NCBI GenBank assembly: GCA_030610945.1
Contig: JAUWQV010000001.1
Span: 188,246-252,245, forward strand
Origin: Methanocellales archaeon
Lineage (GTDB): Archaea > Halobacteriota > UBA148 > JAUWXC01
DNA: 64,000 nt
Reading direction: 5' to 3'
The translations under genes were made by a program, and so were the position numbers. Under the pieces are notes generated by a model. It was not told where the DNA came from. It did no database searches and saw only the letters and a list, made by a program, of their open reading frames with translations. This document shows positions 19,245 through 29,544 of the stretch, piece after piece (position 1 is the first letter of the stretch; every line of letters begins with the position of its first letter).

Positions 19245-20930
19245 TCTTGTAATTCCCATGGAATTCAAGATTCCGCCCTTGTCTGCCGAACTCGCCAGTT
19301 TCACGTACCTGGCTAAGTATCCCTTTAATTCGCGCCTTGGTGGTTTCCACTCCTTTCTGCGGGCCTCAATCTCTTCTTCGCTCAGTTCGACGTTCAGCGC
19401 TCTCTCAGGAATGTTGATCGAAATCATATCGCCATCCCTCAACAACGCGATAAGACCGCCCTCAAACGCCTCCGGCGAGACGTGACCAATGCAGAGCCCG
19501 CGTGTGCCACCAGAAAAGCGCCCATCGGTGATCAGTGCAACTGAATTAGACAGACCCATGCCGGCAATTGCCGACGTTGGACCCAGCATCTCCCTCATGC
19601 CAGGCCCGCCCTTCGGACCTTCATATCTGATAACGATAACGTCGCCTTCCTTAATTTCTCCACCAAGAATTGCCTTGACCGCATGCTCCTCGCCATCGAA
19701 GACACGTGCTGGCCCTTTGTGAATCAGCATATTCTCATCCACAGCAGTTTGTTTAATGACTGAACCATCTGGCGCAAGATTGCCCCTGAGAACTGCCACT
19801 CCTCCCTCTGGATGATTGGGATTGTCAAGCAGTCTGATGACCTCCTCGTTTACCACCATCGCGCCCCTCAGATTCTCACCCAATGTTTTGCCCGAAACCG
19901 TCAACACATCCATGTGCAGTTTCTCTTCCAAGCGCTTCATGAGTGCGGGGATGCCTCCTGCCTTATCAAGGTCTTCAAGCATATGTGGCCCACCAGGGCG
20001 CATGTTGCACAGATGCGGGGTTTTTCTACTTAATTCATCGAAGATGTCGAGGTCTAGGGCAATACCAGCTTCATGCGCGATTGCGAGGAGGTGCAATACC
20101 GTATTGGTCGAGCCTCCCAGCGCCATGTCAACTATAATCGCGTTTTTAAATGCGGCTTCCGTCATGATGTCGAGTGCGGAGATATTCTGCTTGATGAGCG
20201 AAACAATCTGTTTGCCCGTTTCAAAGGCAAGTTCTCTCTTTTTCTCGTCAAGTGCATGCGCTGTCGCACATCCAGAAAGCGACATGCCAAGCGCTTCCGT
20301 AACGCATGCCATGGTATTGGCGGTGAACATCCCAGCACAGCTACCAGCACCTGGACAGGCAACATGCTCAAGTGATGTTAACTCCTCCTCACTCACAGAG
20401 CCCGTTTTGATGCCTCCAACTGCTTCAAAAACCGTAATCAGGTCAACATTCTTTCCCTTGTACTTGCCAGGCTTCATAGGTCCGCCGGTTACCGCAATAG
20501 TGGGCAAATTCATCCGCGCCGCCGCCATTAAATGACCAGGCACGATTTTGTCGCAGGTGGGGATAAGCACCATGCCATCGAATTGATGCGCCATAGCCCA
20601 TAACTCAATGGAATCAGCGATGACTTCCCTGCTGGGTAATGAATAACACATCCCCTCATGACCCATCGCTAGCCCATCGCAAATCGCAATCGTGTCCATT
20701 TCAAATGGAACTCCGCCCCCTGCCCTAACGCCCCTCTTAACGTCCTCCGCGAGTTTTCTGAGATGGATGTGACCGGGAACGATTTCATTATAGCTATTGA
20801 TGACGGCGACAAATGGTTTGTCAAAATCCTCATCTTCTATGCCACACGCATGAAGAAGTGCCCTATGTGGCGCCCTTTCAAGACCTTTTTTTATTGCATC
20901 ACTTCTCAAGATAACGCCTCTACCATACAA
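19230..20930 (-). CDS. ilvD: Dihydroxy-acid dehydratase
   Basis: A 566-residue IlvD/Edd-family iron-sulfur dehydratase. Conserved blocks are [54 protein letters not shown] and [16 protein letters not shown]. It dehydrates 2,3-dihydroxy acids in valine, isoleucine and, indirectly, leucine synthesis, which complements the leu genes at the left end. It diverges from the thermosome gene across a 146-base promoter region. Confidence 0.95.
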   Translation of the reverse strand: MYGRGVILRSDAIKKGLERAPHRALLHACGIEDEDFDKPFVAVINSYNEIVPGHIHLRKLAEDVKRGVRAGGGVPFEMDTIAICDGLAMGHEGMCYSLPSREVIADSIELWAMAHQFDGMVLIPTCDKIVPGHLMAAARMNLPTIAVTGGPMKPGKYKGKNVDLITVFEAVGGIKTGSVSEEELTSLEHVACPGAGSCAGMFTANTMACVTEALGMSLSGCATAHALDEKKRELAFETGKQIVSLIKQNISALDIMTEAAFKNAIIVDMALGGSTNTVLHLLAIAHEAGIALDLDIFDELSRKTPHLCNMRPGGPHMLEDLDKAGGIPALMKRLEEKLHMDVLTVSGKTLGENLRGAMVVNEEVIRLLDNPNHPEGGVAVLRGNLAPDGSVIKQTAVDENMLIHKGPARVFDGEEHAVKAILGGEIKEGDVIVIRYEGPKGGPGMREMLGPTSAIAGMGLSNSVALITDGRFSGGTRGLCIGHVSPEAFEGGLIALLRDGDMISINIPERALNVELSEEEIEARRKEWKPPRRELKGYLARYVKLASSADKGGILNSMGITRVADF

Positions 20931-20942
20931 TACGTTCCTCTT

Positions 20943-21029
20943 TTAAAATAGTGACGGAAAAATAGAGATAAACATTACCTTAAAATAGTGATAAACGCTC
21001 TCATAATTTGGAGCGTTATATTTATATAG
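20943..21029 (+). promoter_or_regulatory. Thermosome promoter with inverted repeat and direct repeats
   Basis: A TATA box TTATATTTATATAG covers 21016-21029. Just before it are perfect inverted arms AACGCTC (20994-21000) and GAGCGTT (21011-21017) with a 10-base spacer, covering the BRE position. Further up, TTAAAATAGTGA occurs twice as a direct repeat (20943-20954 and 20980-20991), 37 bases apart. A heat-shock repressor or activator binding here would fit the chaperonin gene. The GAGGTGAT ribosome site is at 21063-21070. Confidence 0.6.
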
Positions 21030-21076
21030 AAGCACTAGTCTATTTTTGCCCGCAAAAGATTTTGAGGTGATTTAGA

Positions 21077-22711
21077 ATGGTAGGACAACAAGCAGGACAA
21101 TTGGGTGGACAGCCCATATTAATTCTAAGAGAGGGCAGTCAGAGAACAAGGGGCAGAGAAGCCCAGAGCATGAACATCATGGCGGCAAAAGCCGTTGCAG
21201 AGGCAGTTAGGACGACATTGGGGCCAAAGGGCATGGACAAGATGCTCGTGGACTCCATGGGCGACGTCGTGATTACAAATGATGGAGCGACGATTCTGAA
21301 GGAGATGGACATCGAACATCCTGCAGCGAAGATGATGGTTGAGATTGCGAAGACCCAGGATGACGAGGTTGGCGATGGCACTACAACTGCGGTGGTCCTA
21401 GCCGGAGAGTTGCTTAAAAAGGCAGAGGGGCTATTGGACCAAGACATCCATCCAACAGTCATTGCATCTGGGTACAGGCACGCCTCGACCAAGGCAAGGG
21501 AAATCCTGAGTGAAATGGTAGGCAAGGTTGCCCCGGAAGATGAGGAATTGTTGAAGAAGATGGCAATGACAGCCATGATTGGAAAGGGCGCAGAGGCAGT
21601 AGGAGACAAACTGGCTGAACTCTGTGTAAAAGCAGTCAAGGCAGTTGTGCAAGAGGACGGTTCGGTTGATGTTGACGATATAAAAGTCGAGAAGAAGGTT
21701 GGCGGCAACATCGGCGACTCGGAGCTGATTCAAGGCATGATAATTGACAAAGAAAGGGTGCGCTCTGATATGCCGAAGAAGGTGGAGAATGCGAAGATCA
21801 CTCTGATCGATTCTGCACTCGAGATCGAAAAGACCGAAGTGGATGCGAAAATAGAGATTACGTCTCCTGAACAGATGCAGGCATTCCTTGCTGAAGAGGA
21901 GCGCATGCTGAAGAGCATGGTGGATGCCATCAAGGGCAGCGGCGCAAACGTCGTCTTCTGCCAGAAGGGCATTGATGACCTGGCGCAGCATTATCTCGCC
22001 AAGGCAGGCATTTTTGCCACGAGAAGGGTCAAGGAATCTGACATGAAGAAACTCGCCAAGGCGACAGGTGCAAAAATAGTCTCCAACGTCCAGGAGATCG
22101 GCAAGGATGACTTGGGATATGCGGGACTTGTCGAGGAACGAACGATTGGCGATGATGAAATGACCTTTGTAGAAAAGTGCAAAAATCCCAAGGCAGTTTC
22201 CATCATACTCAGAGGCGGGACAGAGCATGTCGTCGACGAGGTTGAGAGAGCCATACACGATGCGTTATGCGTCGTGGGCGTAGCCGTAGAGGATGGAACT
22301 TTCGTAGTTGGCGGTGGCGCTGCCGAGATGGAGCTGGCGTCAAAACTGAGAAAGTATGCCGCGACGGTGGGTGGTAGAGAGCAACTTGCCATAGAGGCAT
22401 TTACAGATGCACTGGAAGTCATTTCCAAGACGCTAGCAGAGAGTGCTGGTCTCGACCAGATAGATACACTGGTAGAGCTGCGCGCAGAGCACGAAAAGGG
22501 AAACAAATACGCAGGGCTAAACGTGCATACGGGCAAAGTGGCCGATATGCAGAAAATAGGCGTCATAGAACCTGCACGAATAAAAACACAGGCCATTGGC
22601 TCTGCAGCTGAGGCAGCAATAATGATCCTGCGAATAGACGATGTGATCGCTGGTGGCAAGCTAAAAGAAGGAATGGGTGCTGGCGGTCCTCCAGGAGGAA
22701 TGGGGTACTAG
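21077..22711 (+). CDS. Thermosome (group II chaperonin) subunit
   Basis: A 544-residue group II chaperonin. Seen are [21 protein letters not shown], the ATPase motif [33 protein letters not shown] and the Gly-Met-rich tail ending GGPPGGMGY. It forms double-ring folding chambers in the cytoplasm. Whether this is an alpha or beta subunit cannot be decided, and no second copy lies in the window. It has a strong TATA box with adjacent repeats, and its stop codon lies in the loop of a terminator hairpin. Confidence 0.96.
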   Translation: MVGQQAGQLGGQPILILREGSQRTRGREAQSMNIMAAKAVAEAVRTTLGPKGMDKMLVDSMGDVVITNDGATILKEMDIEHPAAKMMVEIAKTQDDEVGDGTTTAVVLAGELLKKAEGLLDQDIHPTVIASGYRHASTKAREILSEMVGKVAPEDEELLKKMAMTAMIGKGAEAVGDKLAELCVKAVKAVVQEDGSVDVDDIKVEKKVGGNIGDSELIQGMIIDKERVRSDMPKKVENAKITLIDSALEIEKTEVDAKIEITSPEQMQAFLAEEERMLKSMVDAIKGSGANVVFCQKGIDDLAQHYLAKAGIFATRRVKESDMKKLAKATGAKIVSNVQEIGKDDLGYAGLVEERTIGDDEMTFVEKCKNPKAVSIILRGGTEHVVDEVERAIHDALCVVGVAVEDGTFVVGGGAAEMELASKLRKYAATVGGREQLAIEAFTDALEVISKTLAESAGLDQIDTLVELRAEHEKGNKYAGLNVHTGKVADMQKIGVIEPARIKTQAIGSAAEAAIMILRIDDVIAGGKLKEGMGAGGPPGGMGY

Positions 22712-22738
22712 CTGTACCCCTTATTTTTTTTCTTTTTA
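22702..22738 (+). terminator. Hairpin over the thermosome stop codon followed by a T-run
   Basis: GGGGTAC (22702-22708) and GTACCCC (22714-22720) form a perfect 7-base stem with loop TAGCT, which contains the TAG stop. TTATTTTTTTTCTTTTT follows directly. This is a textbook hairpin plus T-tract, although archaeal termination mainly needs the T-tract. Confidence 0.72.
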
Positions 22739-22798
22739 TCGGTTTCTCTATTTTTATCCCGATACCGATACTATTTTATACCTCGCGGTCATATCGGT
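22737..22798 (+). promoter_or_regulatory. Fic promoter flanked by three copies of TATCGGT
   Basis: TATCGGT occurs at 22737-22743 and 22792-22798 and in reverse (ACCGATA) at 22764-22770, spaced 27 and 28 bases start to start. The last two form inverted arms around CTATTTTATAC (22771-22781), a TATA-like box that would start transcription near 22803, before the GTG at 22821. This looks like an operator array for a dedicated regulator. Confidence 0.55.
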
Positions 22799-22820
22799 TA
22801 TGTGAGAATTTAGCCGATGT

Positions 22821-23732
22821 GTGGTTACCGTGATAAAAAAGGAGCTCCTACAAAGGATTTTGGAAAAGAAAAGGCGTTTAGCCCAGATGCGACCTCTACC
22901 GAAGGATGTGGTGAAAAGGTTGAGGGAAGAGCTGCGACTACTTCACACATATCACTCCAATGCAATAGAGGGGAATACGCTGACGCTACAGGAAACTAAA
23001 TTGATCTTAGAGCAGGGCATAACCATTGGTGGAAAAAGCCTACACGAGCATTTGGAAGCAACGAATACTGCCGAAGCCTACGAGTTCATCGAAGATCTCG
23101 TGAAAGGTAAGAGGCACGTCGCCCATGAGACTATCCAAGAGATACATGCAATAGTAACTAGGAGCATTCTCACCGAACCGGGGAAGTATCGCGTTACCAA
23201 CGTCAGGATCGTCGGTGCGATCAAAACGCCACCAGATTACACCAAAGTAGTGAATTTGATGGATGAACTTTTTGAAACGTTGAAAAAATCGAAATATGGT
23301 CCCATCAGCACGGCTGCATCACTGCATTACGGCGTCGTAGCCATTCATCCGTTCATCGATGGCAACGGTCGCGTGGCAAGGCTCATCACAAACTTATATC
23401 TGATGCAGCACGGTTATCCGCCCATAGTGCTGAGAAAGGAGAATAGGAAGAAGTATTATGGAGCGCTGAAAAAAGCTGATCAGAATGATCCCGATCCGTT
23501 CATCAACTTCATTGCGAAGGCGGTGGATGAATCGCTGACCTTCTACCTCTCAGCAGTGGGTGGCGATGATGAGCTGCTACCGCTCGGAGTGCTCGCAAAA
23601 GAATCGCCATATTCCCAGGAATATCTAAGTCTGCTAGCACGACAGGACAAGTTAGACGCAATCAAGATCAATGGCATCTGGCATGCATCGCGTAGAGCGC
23701 TGAAGCAGTACATAGATAGTGTAGGAGCTTAG
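22821..23732 (+). CDS. Fic-domain protein with C-terminal helix-turn-helix-like region
   Basis: A 303-residue Fic protein. The catalytic motif is HPFIDGNGRVAR near residue 175. An inhibitory helix motif lies N-terminal to it (HTYHSNAIEGNTLTLQET, residues about 43-60, with the S..IEGN pattern), making it a class II, self-inhibited type. Fic enzymes usually transfer AMP to target proteins. The last 55 residues (SQEYLSLLARQDKLDAIKI, then WHASRRALKQYI) look like an excisionase- or winged-helix-type DNA-binding part. The start is GTG; a second in-frame GTG lies at 22830. The gene stands alone between the thermosome and the heme operon. Confidence 0.9.
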   Translation: MVTVIKKELLQRILEKKRRLAQMRPLPKDVVKRLREELRLLHTYHSNAIEGNTLTLQETKLILEQGITIGGKSLHEHLEATNTAEAYEFIEDLVKGKRHVAHETIQEIHAIVTRSILTEPGKYRVTNVRIVGAIKTPPDYTKVVNLMDELFETLKKSKYGPISTAASLHYGVVAIHPFIDGNGRVARLITNLYLMQHGYPPIVLRKENRKKYYGALKKADQNDPDPFINFIAKAVDESLTFYLSAVGGDDELLPLGVLAKESPYSQEYLSLLARQDKLDAIKINGIWHASRRALKQYIDSVGA

Positions 23733-23758
23733 TTATTTCAATCCGCCATGGTCGGATG

Positions 23759-24943
23759 TTACACCTCAATCCTCTTCGTAACTGGATTGTAGATGCACGT
23801 GGGGTCTTCCTCAAAGAAGTCGCCTTTAAAGAACCATGCCTTCTGTCTGCATCCGCCACATACGTCCTTGTAATCACAGATGCCACACTTGCCCTTCAGC
23901 AGTTCTTCCTTTCTGCGCAACTCGCACAGCAAGTTGCACGGATTTTCATTCCATATTTCATTGAACGTCTGCTTCCGAAGGTTTCCAACAGTCTTGTGCG
24001 GAGCGAAATGACACGGGTTGACGTTGCCCAGATAATCGACGTTTGCAACCTTGTTTCCTATAGAGCATCCCCCTGACATCTTCAGCAACTCCCTTACAAC
24101 GCCTGCGCGCTCTGGGTCCTCTTTTTTTAACCTCTCCAGAATGTAAACGCCGTCCATCGGAGAGTCCGTGGTCAGAATTTCAATATCTTTGTCCCTCAGC
24201 TCGATGGCTTTGTCATAGAGGCACTTGAGCACTTCCACCCTCTGCGCCTTCGTGACATCATAGGCTGCGATGTTTTCTCCTCTGCCGGTTGGCACAAGAT
24301 GATACAGGCAGAATCGCGGCACTCCCATCTCCACTGCCAAATCCAGCAACGCGGGCACCTGATTCCAGTTATCCTTGGTGATGGTGATCCTGATGCCCGT
24401 CCTCAGTCCAGCGTCCATTGAATTCTTTATCCCGCCCATTGCCATCTTCCAGGCACCCTTGACGCCCCTAAACCTGTCGTGAATCTCAGGCACTACTGCA
24501 TCTATGCTGACGCCGACATAGCGCATATCCACATCCTTCAACCTCTGAGCGATTTTCGGCGTAATCAGCGTGCCATTCGTCGAAATGACGGTGCGCAGCC
24601 CAACGTCTTTTGCATGCTCAGCAAGTAAGAAGAAATTCTTACTTGCAAGTGGCTCGCCGCCTGTAAAAATAAGCATTGGAATGCCCAATTCAGCAAGCTC
24701 GTCAATAAATCGAGTGCCTTCCTCCAGCGTCAGTTCATCGGGATGTGGTCCTGGCACTGCACGGGCATAGCAGTGCTCGCACCTGAGGTTGCACTCTCGT
24801 GTGATGTTCCACATCACAACCGGTTTCCTCTCTGAGGAGAACCTGATTAAATCGTCCGGCGCTTCCGCCGCAGCCATTTCCTTTGCCCTGAGGGCGGCCC
24901 ACACCGTTGCCTTGTCCGCTAAAATCTTGGAGAATATTATCAC
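23759..24943 (-). CDS. ahbC: AhbC, radical SAM 12,18-didecarboxysiroheme deacetylase
   Basis: A 394-residue radical SAM/SPASM protein. The cluster motif is CNLRCEHC, followed by FTGGEPL, and the C-terminal SPASM motif is CGICDYKDVCGGC. The N-terminus (FSKILADKATVWAALR, then KPVVMWNITRECN) resembles archaeal AhbC, which removes acetate side chains from didecarboxysiroheme to give Fe-coproporphyrin. The context is decisive: it ends a seven-gene tetrapyrrole operon. Its GTG start overlaps the hemD stop (GTGA) after a GGAGGTG ribosome site. A peptide-modifying SPASM role is a less likely alternative. Confidence 0.85.
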   Translation of the reverse strand: MIIFSKILADKATVWAALRAKEMAAAEAPDDLIRFSSERKPVVMWNITRECNLRCEHCYARAVPGPHPDELTLEEGTRFIDELAELGIPMLIFTGGEPLASKNFFLLAEHAKDVGLRTVISTNGTLITPKIAQRLKDVDMRYVGVSIDAVVPEIHDRFRGVKGAWKMAMGGIKNSMDAGLRTGIRITITKDNWNQVPALLDLAVEMGVPRFCLYHLVPTGRGENIAAYDVTKAQRVEVLKCLYDKAIELRDKDIEILTTDSPMDGVYILERLKKEDPERAGVVRELLKMSGGCSIGNKVANVDYLGNVNPCHFAPHKTVGNLRKQTFNEIWNENPCNLLCELRRKEELLKGKCGICDYKDVCGGCRQKAWFFKGDFFEEDPTCIYNPVTKRIEV

Positions 24944-25707
24944 TTCGCCACCTCCAGTGCATCTAGCAAATCCTCGAAGGTGAACCTTTCCGGCAGCACA
25001 TCTACATGAACGCCGTTGCTCGCCAACGCCTCTGCTGTCGGCGTTCCTATCGCGGCAACTGTCTTCCTGGTCATGGCTTCTATCACCTCATTCTTCTTAC
25101 CTAAATCTTCCGCCGTTTTGAGAAAATTGGCAACCGTCATCGCGCTTGTAAATACAAAGATGTCAATTTTATCGTCCAGCGCAGCCTTGATAATCTCTTC
25201 CTGGGCTTTGCCGGTAGGGCGTACAATTTCATACACCTGAACCTCATGCACACGCGCACCATGTTTTTTAAGCCCCTCTATCAACGCAGGACTTCCATGG
25301 GAACTCCGCACCACTTCAACCTTTTTTTCGCTGACGGACGGTGCCAGCGCGCCCACAATTCCATCCGAGGAATACGTTGCTGGCATCATGTCAACATGTA
25401 TGCTGTGTTTTTCCATTTCCCTCTGCGTGTTGGGACCGATTGCGACTATGTTGCACGTGTTCAGCGCGTCCATAAATTTATCATCACCAACTTTTTTCAA
25501 GGCAAACATGACACCGTTTGCGCTGGTGAAAATCACATAATCAACTTCATGATTCAAAACACGCTGGACAAAAACGTCAAACTCCGGGTCGTCTTTTTCC
25601 CTCAACTCAATCATGGGCGCAGCGATGACATTATACCCATAGGATTCTGCCAGTTTAATCGAATCCGGCAAATATCGCTGGGGGCGCATTATCGCAATCG
25701 TTTTCAT
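24940..25707 (-). CDS. hemD: Uroporphyrinogen-III synthase
   Basis: A protein of about 255 residues with the two-domain HemD pattern: ESYGYNVIAAPMIELR, DYVIFTSANGVMFAL, IVAIGPNTQREME, then FVFTSAMTVANFL and VAAIGTPTAEAL. It closes and inverts ring D of hydroxymethylbilane. The ATG at 25707 overlaps the cobA stop (ATGA) after GGGAGA; another ATG at 25713 is possible. It lies between cobA and ahbC. Confidence 0.92.
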   Translation of the reverse strand: MKTIAIMRPQRYLPDSIKLAESYGYNVIAAPMIELREKDDPEFDVFVQRVLNHEVDYVIFTSANGVMFALKKVGDDKFMDALNTCNIVAIGPNTQREMEKHSIHVDMMPATYSSDGIVGALAPSVSEKKVEVVRSSHGSPALIEGLKKHGARVHEVQVYEIVRPTGKAQEEIIKAALDDKIDIFVFTSAMTVANFLKTAEDLGKKNEVIEAMTRKTVAAIGTPTAEALASNGVHVDVLPERFTFEDLLDALEVAK

Positions 25708-26465
25708 TCGCATCTCCCAAGCGTTTTGTGCAACCTGACCACATCGCCAACAACCACGATTGCGGGCGGTTTTACGTTGGCCTTTTTTGCAACGTCAAGT
25801 ATGTTACGCAGCGTTCCGATTGTAACCCTTTGCTCCTTTGTGGTGCCTCTCTCGATAATTGCAACCGGCGTCTCAGGGTCTTTGCCATGCATCATCAGTG
25901 CATTTATGTTATGCTCAAGCTGTTTAACGCCCATCAAAATGACCAGTGTTCCCTCCATCTTCGCAAGCAAACTCCAGTCGAGCGCGGGCATATCCTTCGC
26001 CGCCTCATGCCCTGTGACAAACGTAACCATCGATGCGTAATCCCTGTGTGTCACTGGAATACCAGCGTACGCTGGCGCAGCTATCGCAGATGTGACGCCA
26101 GGAGTCACATCAATTTTTATCCCGGATGCTGCCAGTGCTTCAGCTTCTTCGCCCCCCCTGCCAAACAAATAGGGGTCGCCTCCTTTGACCCTTACAACCA
26201 CCTTGCCCTCTTTGACGTATTTAATCAGCATTTGATTGATCTTATCCTGCTCGTATTTGTGATGGCCGGCATGTTTGCCCACATCTATCAGTGTTGCATT
26301 AGCCGGAAATGACTTGATAATCTCATCTCCCACCAGTTGATCGTATAGAATAACATCCGCCCCTTTGATGATGCGCTCCGCTTTCTTTGTGAGCAATTCT
26401 GAGTCCCCTGGACCTGCGCCAACCAGGTACACCTTAGCCTTTGATATTCTTGATTGCTTCTTCAA
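25704..26465 (-). CDS. cobA: Uroporphyrinogen-III C-methyltransferase
   Basis: A protein of up to 253 residues of the SUMT family. It has VYLVGAGPGDSELLTKKAER, VVVRVKGGDPYLFGRGGEE, TPGVTSAIAAPAYAGIPVTHR and the TLVILMGV block. It adds two methyl groups from SAM to make precorrin-2, the branch point to siroheme, heme by the Ahb route, cobalamin and possibly F430. The called start is TTG inside hemC; a GTG at 26432, just after the hemC stop, is a plausible shorter start. Confidence 0.92.
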   Translation of the reverse strand: MKKQSRISKAKVYLVGAGPGDSELLTKKAERIIKGADVILYDQLVGDEIIKSFPANATLIDVGKHAGHHKYEQDKINQMLIKYVKEGKVVVRVKGGDPYLFGRGGEEAEALAASGIKIDVTPGVTSAIAAPAYAGIPVTHRDYASMVTFVTGHEAAKDMPALDWSLLAKMEGTLVILMGVKQLEHNINALMMHGKDPETPVAIIERGTTKEQRVTIGTLRNILDVAKKANVKPPAIVVVGDVVRLHKTLGRCE

Positions 26466-27321
26466 CCAGTTCAGCCCCGCCTTTGTTCTTCAGCTCGGTT
26501 CCCATCTCATCGGCAGCAAATTTATAATTACTGATAGTAAAGGAGCGTTCCATCGATATACATCTCCGTCCGTCTAGCGAGAGAATCTCTGCCTTGGCCG
26601 TGATAGTGCCGTCATGCAGGCGTGCAAGCGCACCTATTGGAACGATGCATCCCCCTCCCAGAACGCCCAGTATAGTCCTCTCTACCTCTGTCTCAATCCT
26701 GGATGGTTCATGATTTAACTGCCTGATTCTGTCGTCTACACCCTTCCTCGTGACAACTGCAATAGCGCCCTGGCCAGCAGATGGAATAGTTGGCAGGCGC
26801 TCTGTGCCTACATCAATCTGCATCCGTTTTAATCCTGCCTCCGCCAACACGATTCCGTCATAATCTCCCTTGCGCAACTTACGAAGCCTTGTATCCACAT
26901 TGCCACGTATGCCTTTTATCTCTAAATCCGGCCTGAGTCTCAGCAATTGCGCTCTTCGTCTCATGCTTGAAGTACCTATAACTGCTCCTTCTGGCAAGTC
27001 CCCAAATTTGTAGTCGCTGACCAGAACATCATAGGGCGAGTTCCTACGCAACACAGCACTGAGGATGATTTCGGGGGGGCGCTCTGTTGGCACATCCTTC
27101 ATGCTATGCACCGCTATATCGATTTCACCTCTTAGCATCAATTCGTCTATTTCCCTGACGAAGACGCCGGCACCAATTTCATACAAGGGGCGGTCTGTGA
27201 ATGCGTCACCACTGGTCTTGACGATCTTAAGTGTAGTTTGTATGCCCTTTTCCTGCAGCAACGACCTGGCGTGTTCCGTCTGCGCCAACGCAAGTGCGCT
27301 GCCCCTTGAGCCTATGATCAT
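26434..27321 (-). CDS. hemC: Hydroxymethylbilane synthase
   Basis: A 295-residue porphobilinogen deaminase. It starts [17 protein letters not shown]. Also seen are the Lys/Arg-rich active-site block [24 protein letters not shown] and the dipyrromethane-binding cysteine in [11 protein letters not shown]. It polymerises four porphobilinogens to hydroxymethylbilane. The start overlaps the hemL stop by four bases, and its 3' end overlaps the cobA frame. Confidence 0.95.
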   Translation of the reverse strand: MIIGSRGSALALAQTEHARSLLQEKGIQTTLKIVKTSGDAFTDRPLYEIGAGVFVREIDELMLRGEIDIAVHSMKDVPTERPPEIILSAVLRRNSPYDVLVSDYKFGDLPEGAVIGTSSMRRRAQLLRLRPDLEIKGIRGNVDTRLRKLRKGDYDGIVLAEAGLKRMQIDVGTERLPTIPSAGQGAIAVVTRKGVDDRIRQLNHEPSRIETEVERTILGVLGGGCIVPIGALARLHDGTITAKAEILSLDGRRCISMERSFTISNYKFAADEMGTELKNKGGAELVEEAIKNIKG

Positions 27322-28574
27322 GATAGGTTTACCTCGTACGCATCTATCGTCCTTTTGATGTCCTCTTGTGTATGGGCATAAGACAAAAAGTTGGTCTCAA
27401 ACTGAGATGGTGGGAGAAATATGCCGTCTTTGTGCATCCTATGGAAGAATTGCCCATATTTTTCTTTATCGCACCTGAGCGCACCCTGATAATTATGCAC
27501 CTCGCCGCCGAAAAACACCTTGAACATAGACCCAATGCCAGCAACCGTATAATCGAGACTTTTACCGGTTATGATATCTTCCAGCTGAGTCCTAAGTGAG
27601 TTGCCCACGCCATTGAGCTTTTCATGAACTTTCTCGCTGCGCAGCACTTCTATCGTCGCCAAGCCAGCGGTTAAGGACACGGGATTGCCGTTGAACGTTC
27701 CTGCCTGATAGACCTTGCCTGCCGGCGAAACATACTCCATTATCTCTCGCCTGCCCCCAACAGCGCCTATTGAAAAACCGCCTCCAAGAATCTTGCCGAG
27801 CGTTGTGATGTCAGATGTCACATTATAATATTCCTGGGCCCCGCCCATTGCCAGTCGAAAACCGGTGATGACCTCGTCGAAGATTAGCAGTATATCGTGC
27901 TCCTTCGTCAAAGCGCGCACCTCTTGAAGATACTTCCCCTCTGGTAAAATAGGTCCAACATTGCCCATTACGGGCTCCATTATGATGGCTGCTGTGTCTT
28001 CCTTGAACTCATCGATAACCTGAGACATTGCCCCTATATCGTTAAATGGCACCTGCAGCGTGTGTTTCGTGAATTCGGGGGGAATGCCCAATGAACTCGG
28101 CATGCCCATCGTGGCAACACCTGAACCTGCCTTCACAAGCACAGCTTCGTGTGCACCATGAAAACCGCCTTCTATCTTTATTATTTTATTTCTCCCAGTA
28201 AAGCCCCGCGCAATTCGTATCGCGCTCATCGTCGCATCCGTGCCAGATGTTAGGAAGCGCACCATCTCAATGCCTTTGTAATAACGGGTTATCTCTTTCG
28301 CCAGCGCTACCTCCTGCTCGATTGGCGTTCCATAAAGCCAGCCCTTGTCCAATTGATTTATAACCGCCATCTTGATGGCGGGGTGCGCATGCCCCAGTAT
28401 GAGAGGGCCGTATCCCATACAGTAATCGATGTATTCGTTTCCGTCGACGTCCTTAATTTTAGAGCCTTGCGCGGATTTGACATAGAAAGGATAGGGCTTA
28501 ATCGCCCTGACTGGTGAGCTAACGCCTCCGGGCAAAAGTCTTTGCGCCTCGCTGAACAGCCGCTCCGAGCTCAT
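27318..28574 (-). CDS. hemL: Glutamate-1-semialdehyde 2,1-aminomutase
   Basis: A protein of 418 residues of PLP fold type I. It has [39 protein letters not shown], the acid in [12 protein letters not shown] and the PLP lysine in [15 protein letters not shown]. It makes 5-aminolevulinate from glutamate semialdehyde, completing the C5 route with HemA. The ATG at 28574 overlaps the hemB stop (ATGA); a GTG at 28583 is the longer alternative. Confidence 0.95.
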   Translation of the reverse strand: MSSERLFSEAQRLLPGGVSSPVRAIKPYPFYVKSAQGSKIKDVDGNEYIDYCMGYGPLILGHAHPAIKMAVINQLDKGWLYGTPIEQEVALAKEITRYYKGIEMVRFLTSGTDATMSAIRIARGFTGRNKIIKIEGGFHGAHEAVLVKAGSGVATMGMPSSLGIPPEFTKHTLQVPFNDIGAMSQVIDEFKEDTAAIIMEPVMGNVGPILPEGKYLQEVRALTKEHDILLIFDEVITGFRLAMGGAQEYYNVTSDITTLGKILGGGFSIGAVGGRREIMEYVSPAGKVYQAGTFNGNPVSLTAGLATIEVLRSEKVHEKLNGVGNSLRTQLEDIITGKSLDYTVAGIGSMFKVFFGGEVHNYQGALRCDKEKYGQFFHRMHKDGIFLPPSQFETNFLSYAHTQEDIKRTIDAYEVNLS

Positions 28575-29539
28575 TTGAGCCACTCCGCAGCGTCTTTGGC
28601 AAAATAGGTGAGAATCATGTCTGCGCCTGCTCTTTTGATTGCCAGCAATGATTCCATGACTGCTGCTTTCTCATCCAGCCAGCCCTTTTGCGACGCTGCC
28701 TTGAGCATGGCATACTCGCCACTGACGCTGTATGCGGCTGTCGGCACTCCGAATTCAGATTTGACCCTGTAAAGTATATCCAGATACGGCAATGCCGGTT
28801 TTACCATCACGATATCTGCACCTTCTGCTATGTCAAGTTCTACTTCTCGCAGCGCCTCATCGGAATTGGCAGGGTCCATCTGGTACGTACTTCTATCCCC
28901 AAAAGCGTAGCCGGATTCTGCTGCCTCCCTGAAAGGACCATAGAAGGAGGAGGCATACTTCACCGCATAGGACATTATGAGCGTATCCTGAAATCCCCCG
29001 TCCTCCAGAGCCGTGCGTATCGCATCCACCATACCATCCATCATTCCTGAAGGGGCAACAATATCTGCGCCAGCCTGGGCATGACTGACTGCAGTTTTGG
29101 CAAGAAGCTCCAGCGTTGGGTCATTCAAGATTTTTTTATTCTCAACGATGCCGCAATGACCGTGCGTCATGTACTCACACAGACAGACGTCCGTGATTAC
29201 AAGCAGCTCATCGCCTAACTCGTCCTTGATTGCCATAATCGCTTTCTGGATGACTCCATTTGAATCATAGGCAGAACTCCCGACCTCGTCCTTGCGGGAT
29301 GGAATGCCGAACAAAATAATGGCAGGAATTCCCAGTTCTGCTACTGCCTTTGCCTCATCCGCTATCATGCTCAAGGGATACCTGAACTGCCCTGGCATGA
29401 ACTTGATTTCAATAGGCTTTGCATCGCCCTCGCCGACAAACATGGGATAGATTAAATCGTTATGCGTAAGCTCAGTTTCCCGAACTAAATCCCGTATCTT
29501 GGGTTGCCTTAGTCTTCGCATTCTTGATGTAGGGAACAT
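28571..29539 (-). CDS. hemB: Porphobilinogen synthase
   Basis: A protein of 322 residues. It starts [17 protein letters not shown] and has metal-site-region [12 protein letters not shown], the Schiff-base lysines in [14 protein letters not shown] and [10 protein letters not shown], and SVSGEYAM. It condenses two 5-aminolevulinates to porphobilinogen. The CxCxxxxHGHC pattern fits the zinc-type enzyme. I take the ATG at 29539, 8 bases after GGTGATT; a TTG at 29548 overlaps the hemA stop. Confidence 0.95.
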   Translation of the reverse strand: MFPTSRMRRLRQPKIRDLVRETELTHNDLIYPMFVGEGDAKPIEIKFMPGQFRYPLSMIADEAKAVAELGIPAIILFGIPSRKDEVGSSAYDSNGVIQKAIMAIKDELGDELLVITDVCLCEYMTHGHCGIVENKKILNDPTLELLAKTAVSHAQAGADIVAPSGMMDGMVDAIRTALEDGGFQDTLIMSYAVKYASSFYGPFREAAESGYAFGDRSTYQMDPANSDEALREVELDIAEGADIVMVKPALPYLDILYRVKSEFGVPTAAYSVSGEYAMLKAASQKGWLDEKAAVMESLLAIKRAGADMILTYFAKDAAEWLK

Positions 29540-29544
29540 GGTAT

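Noticed and set aside
19816-20535. Plus-strand open frame of 239 codons
   Set aside because: Antisense to ilvD; no recognisable motif.
21431-22258. Minus-strand open frame of 275 codons
   Set aside because: Antisense to the thermosome with low-complexity composition; no start signals.
25246-26040. Plus-strand open frame of 264 codons
   Set aside because: Antisense to hemD and cobA, which have full family motifs.
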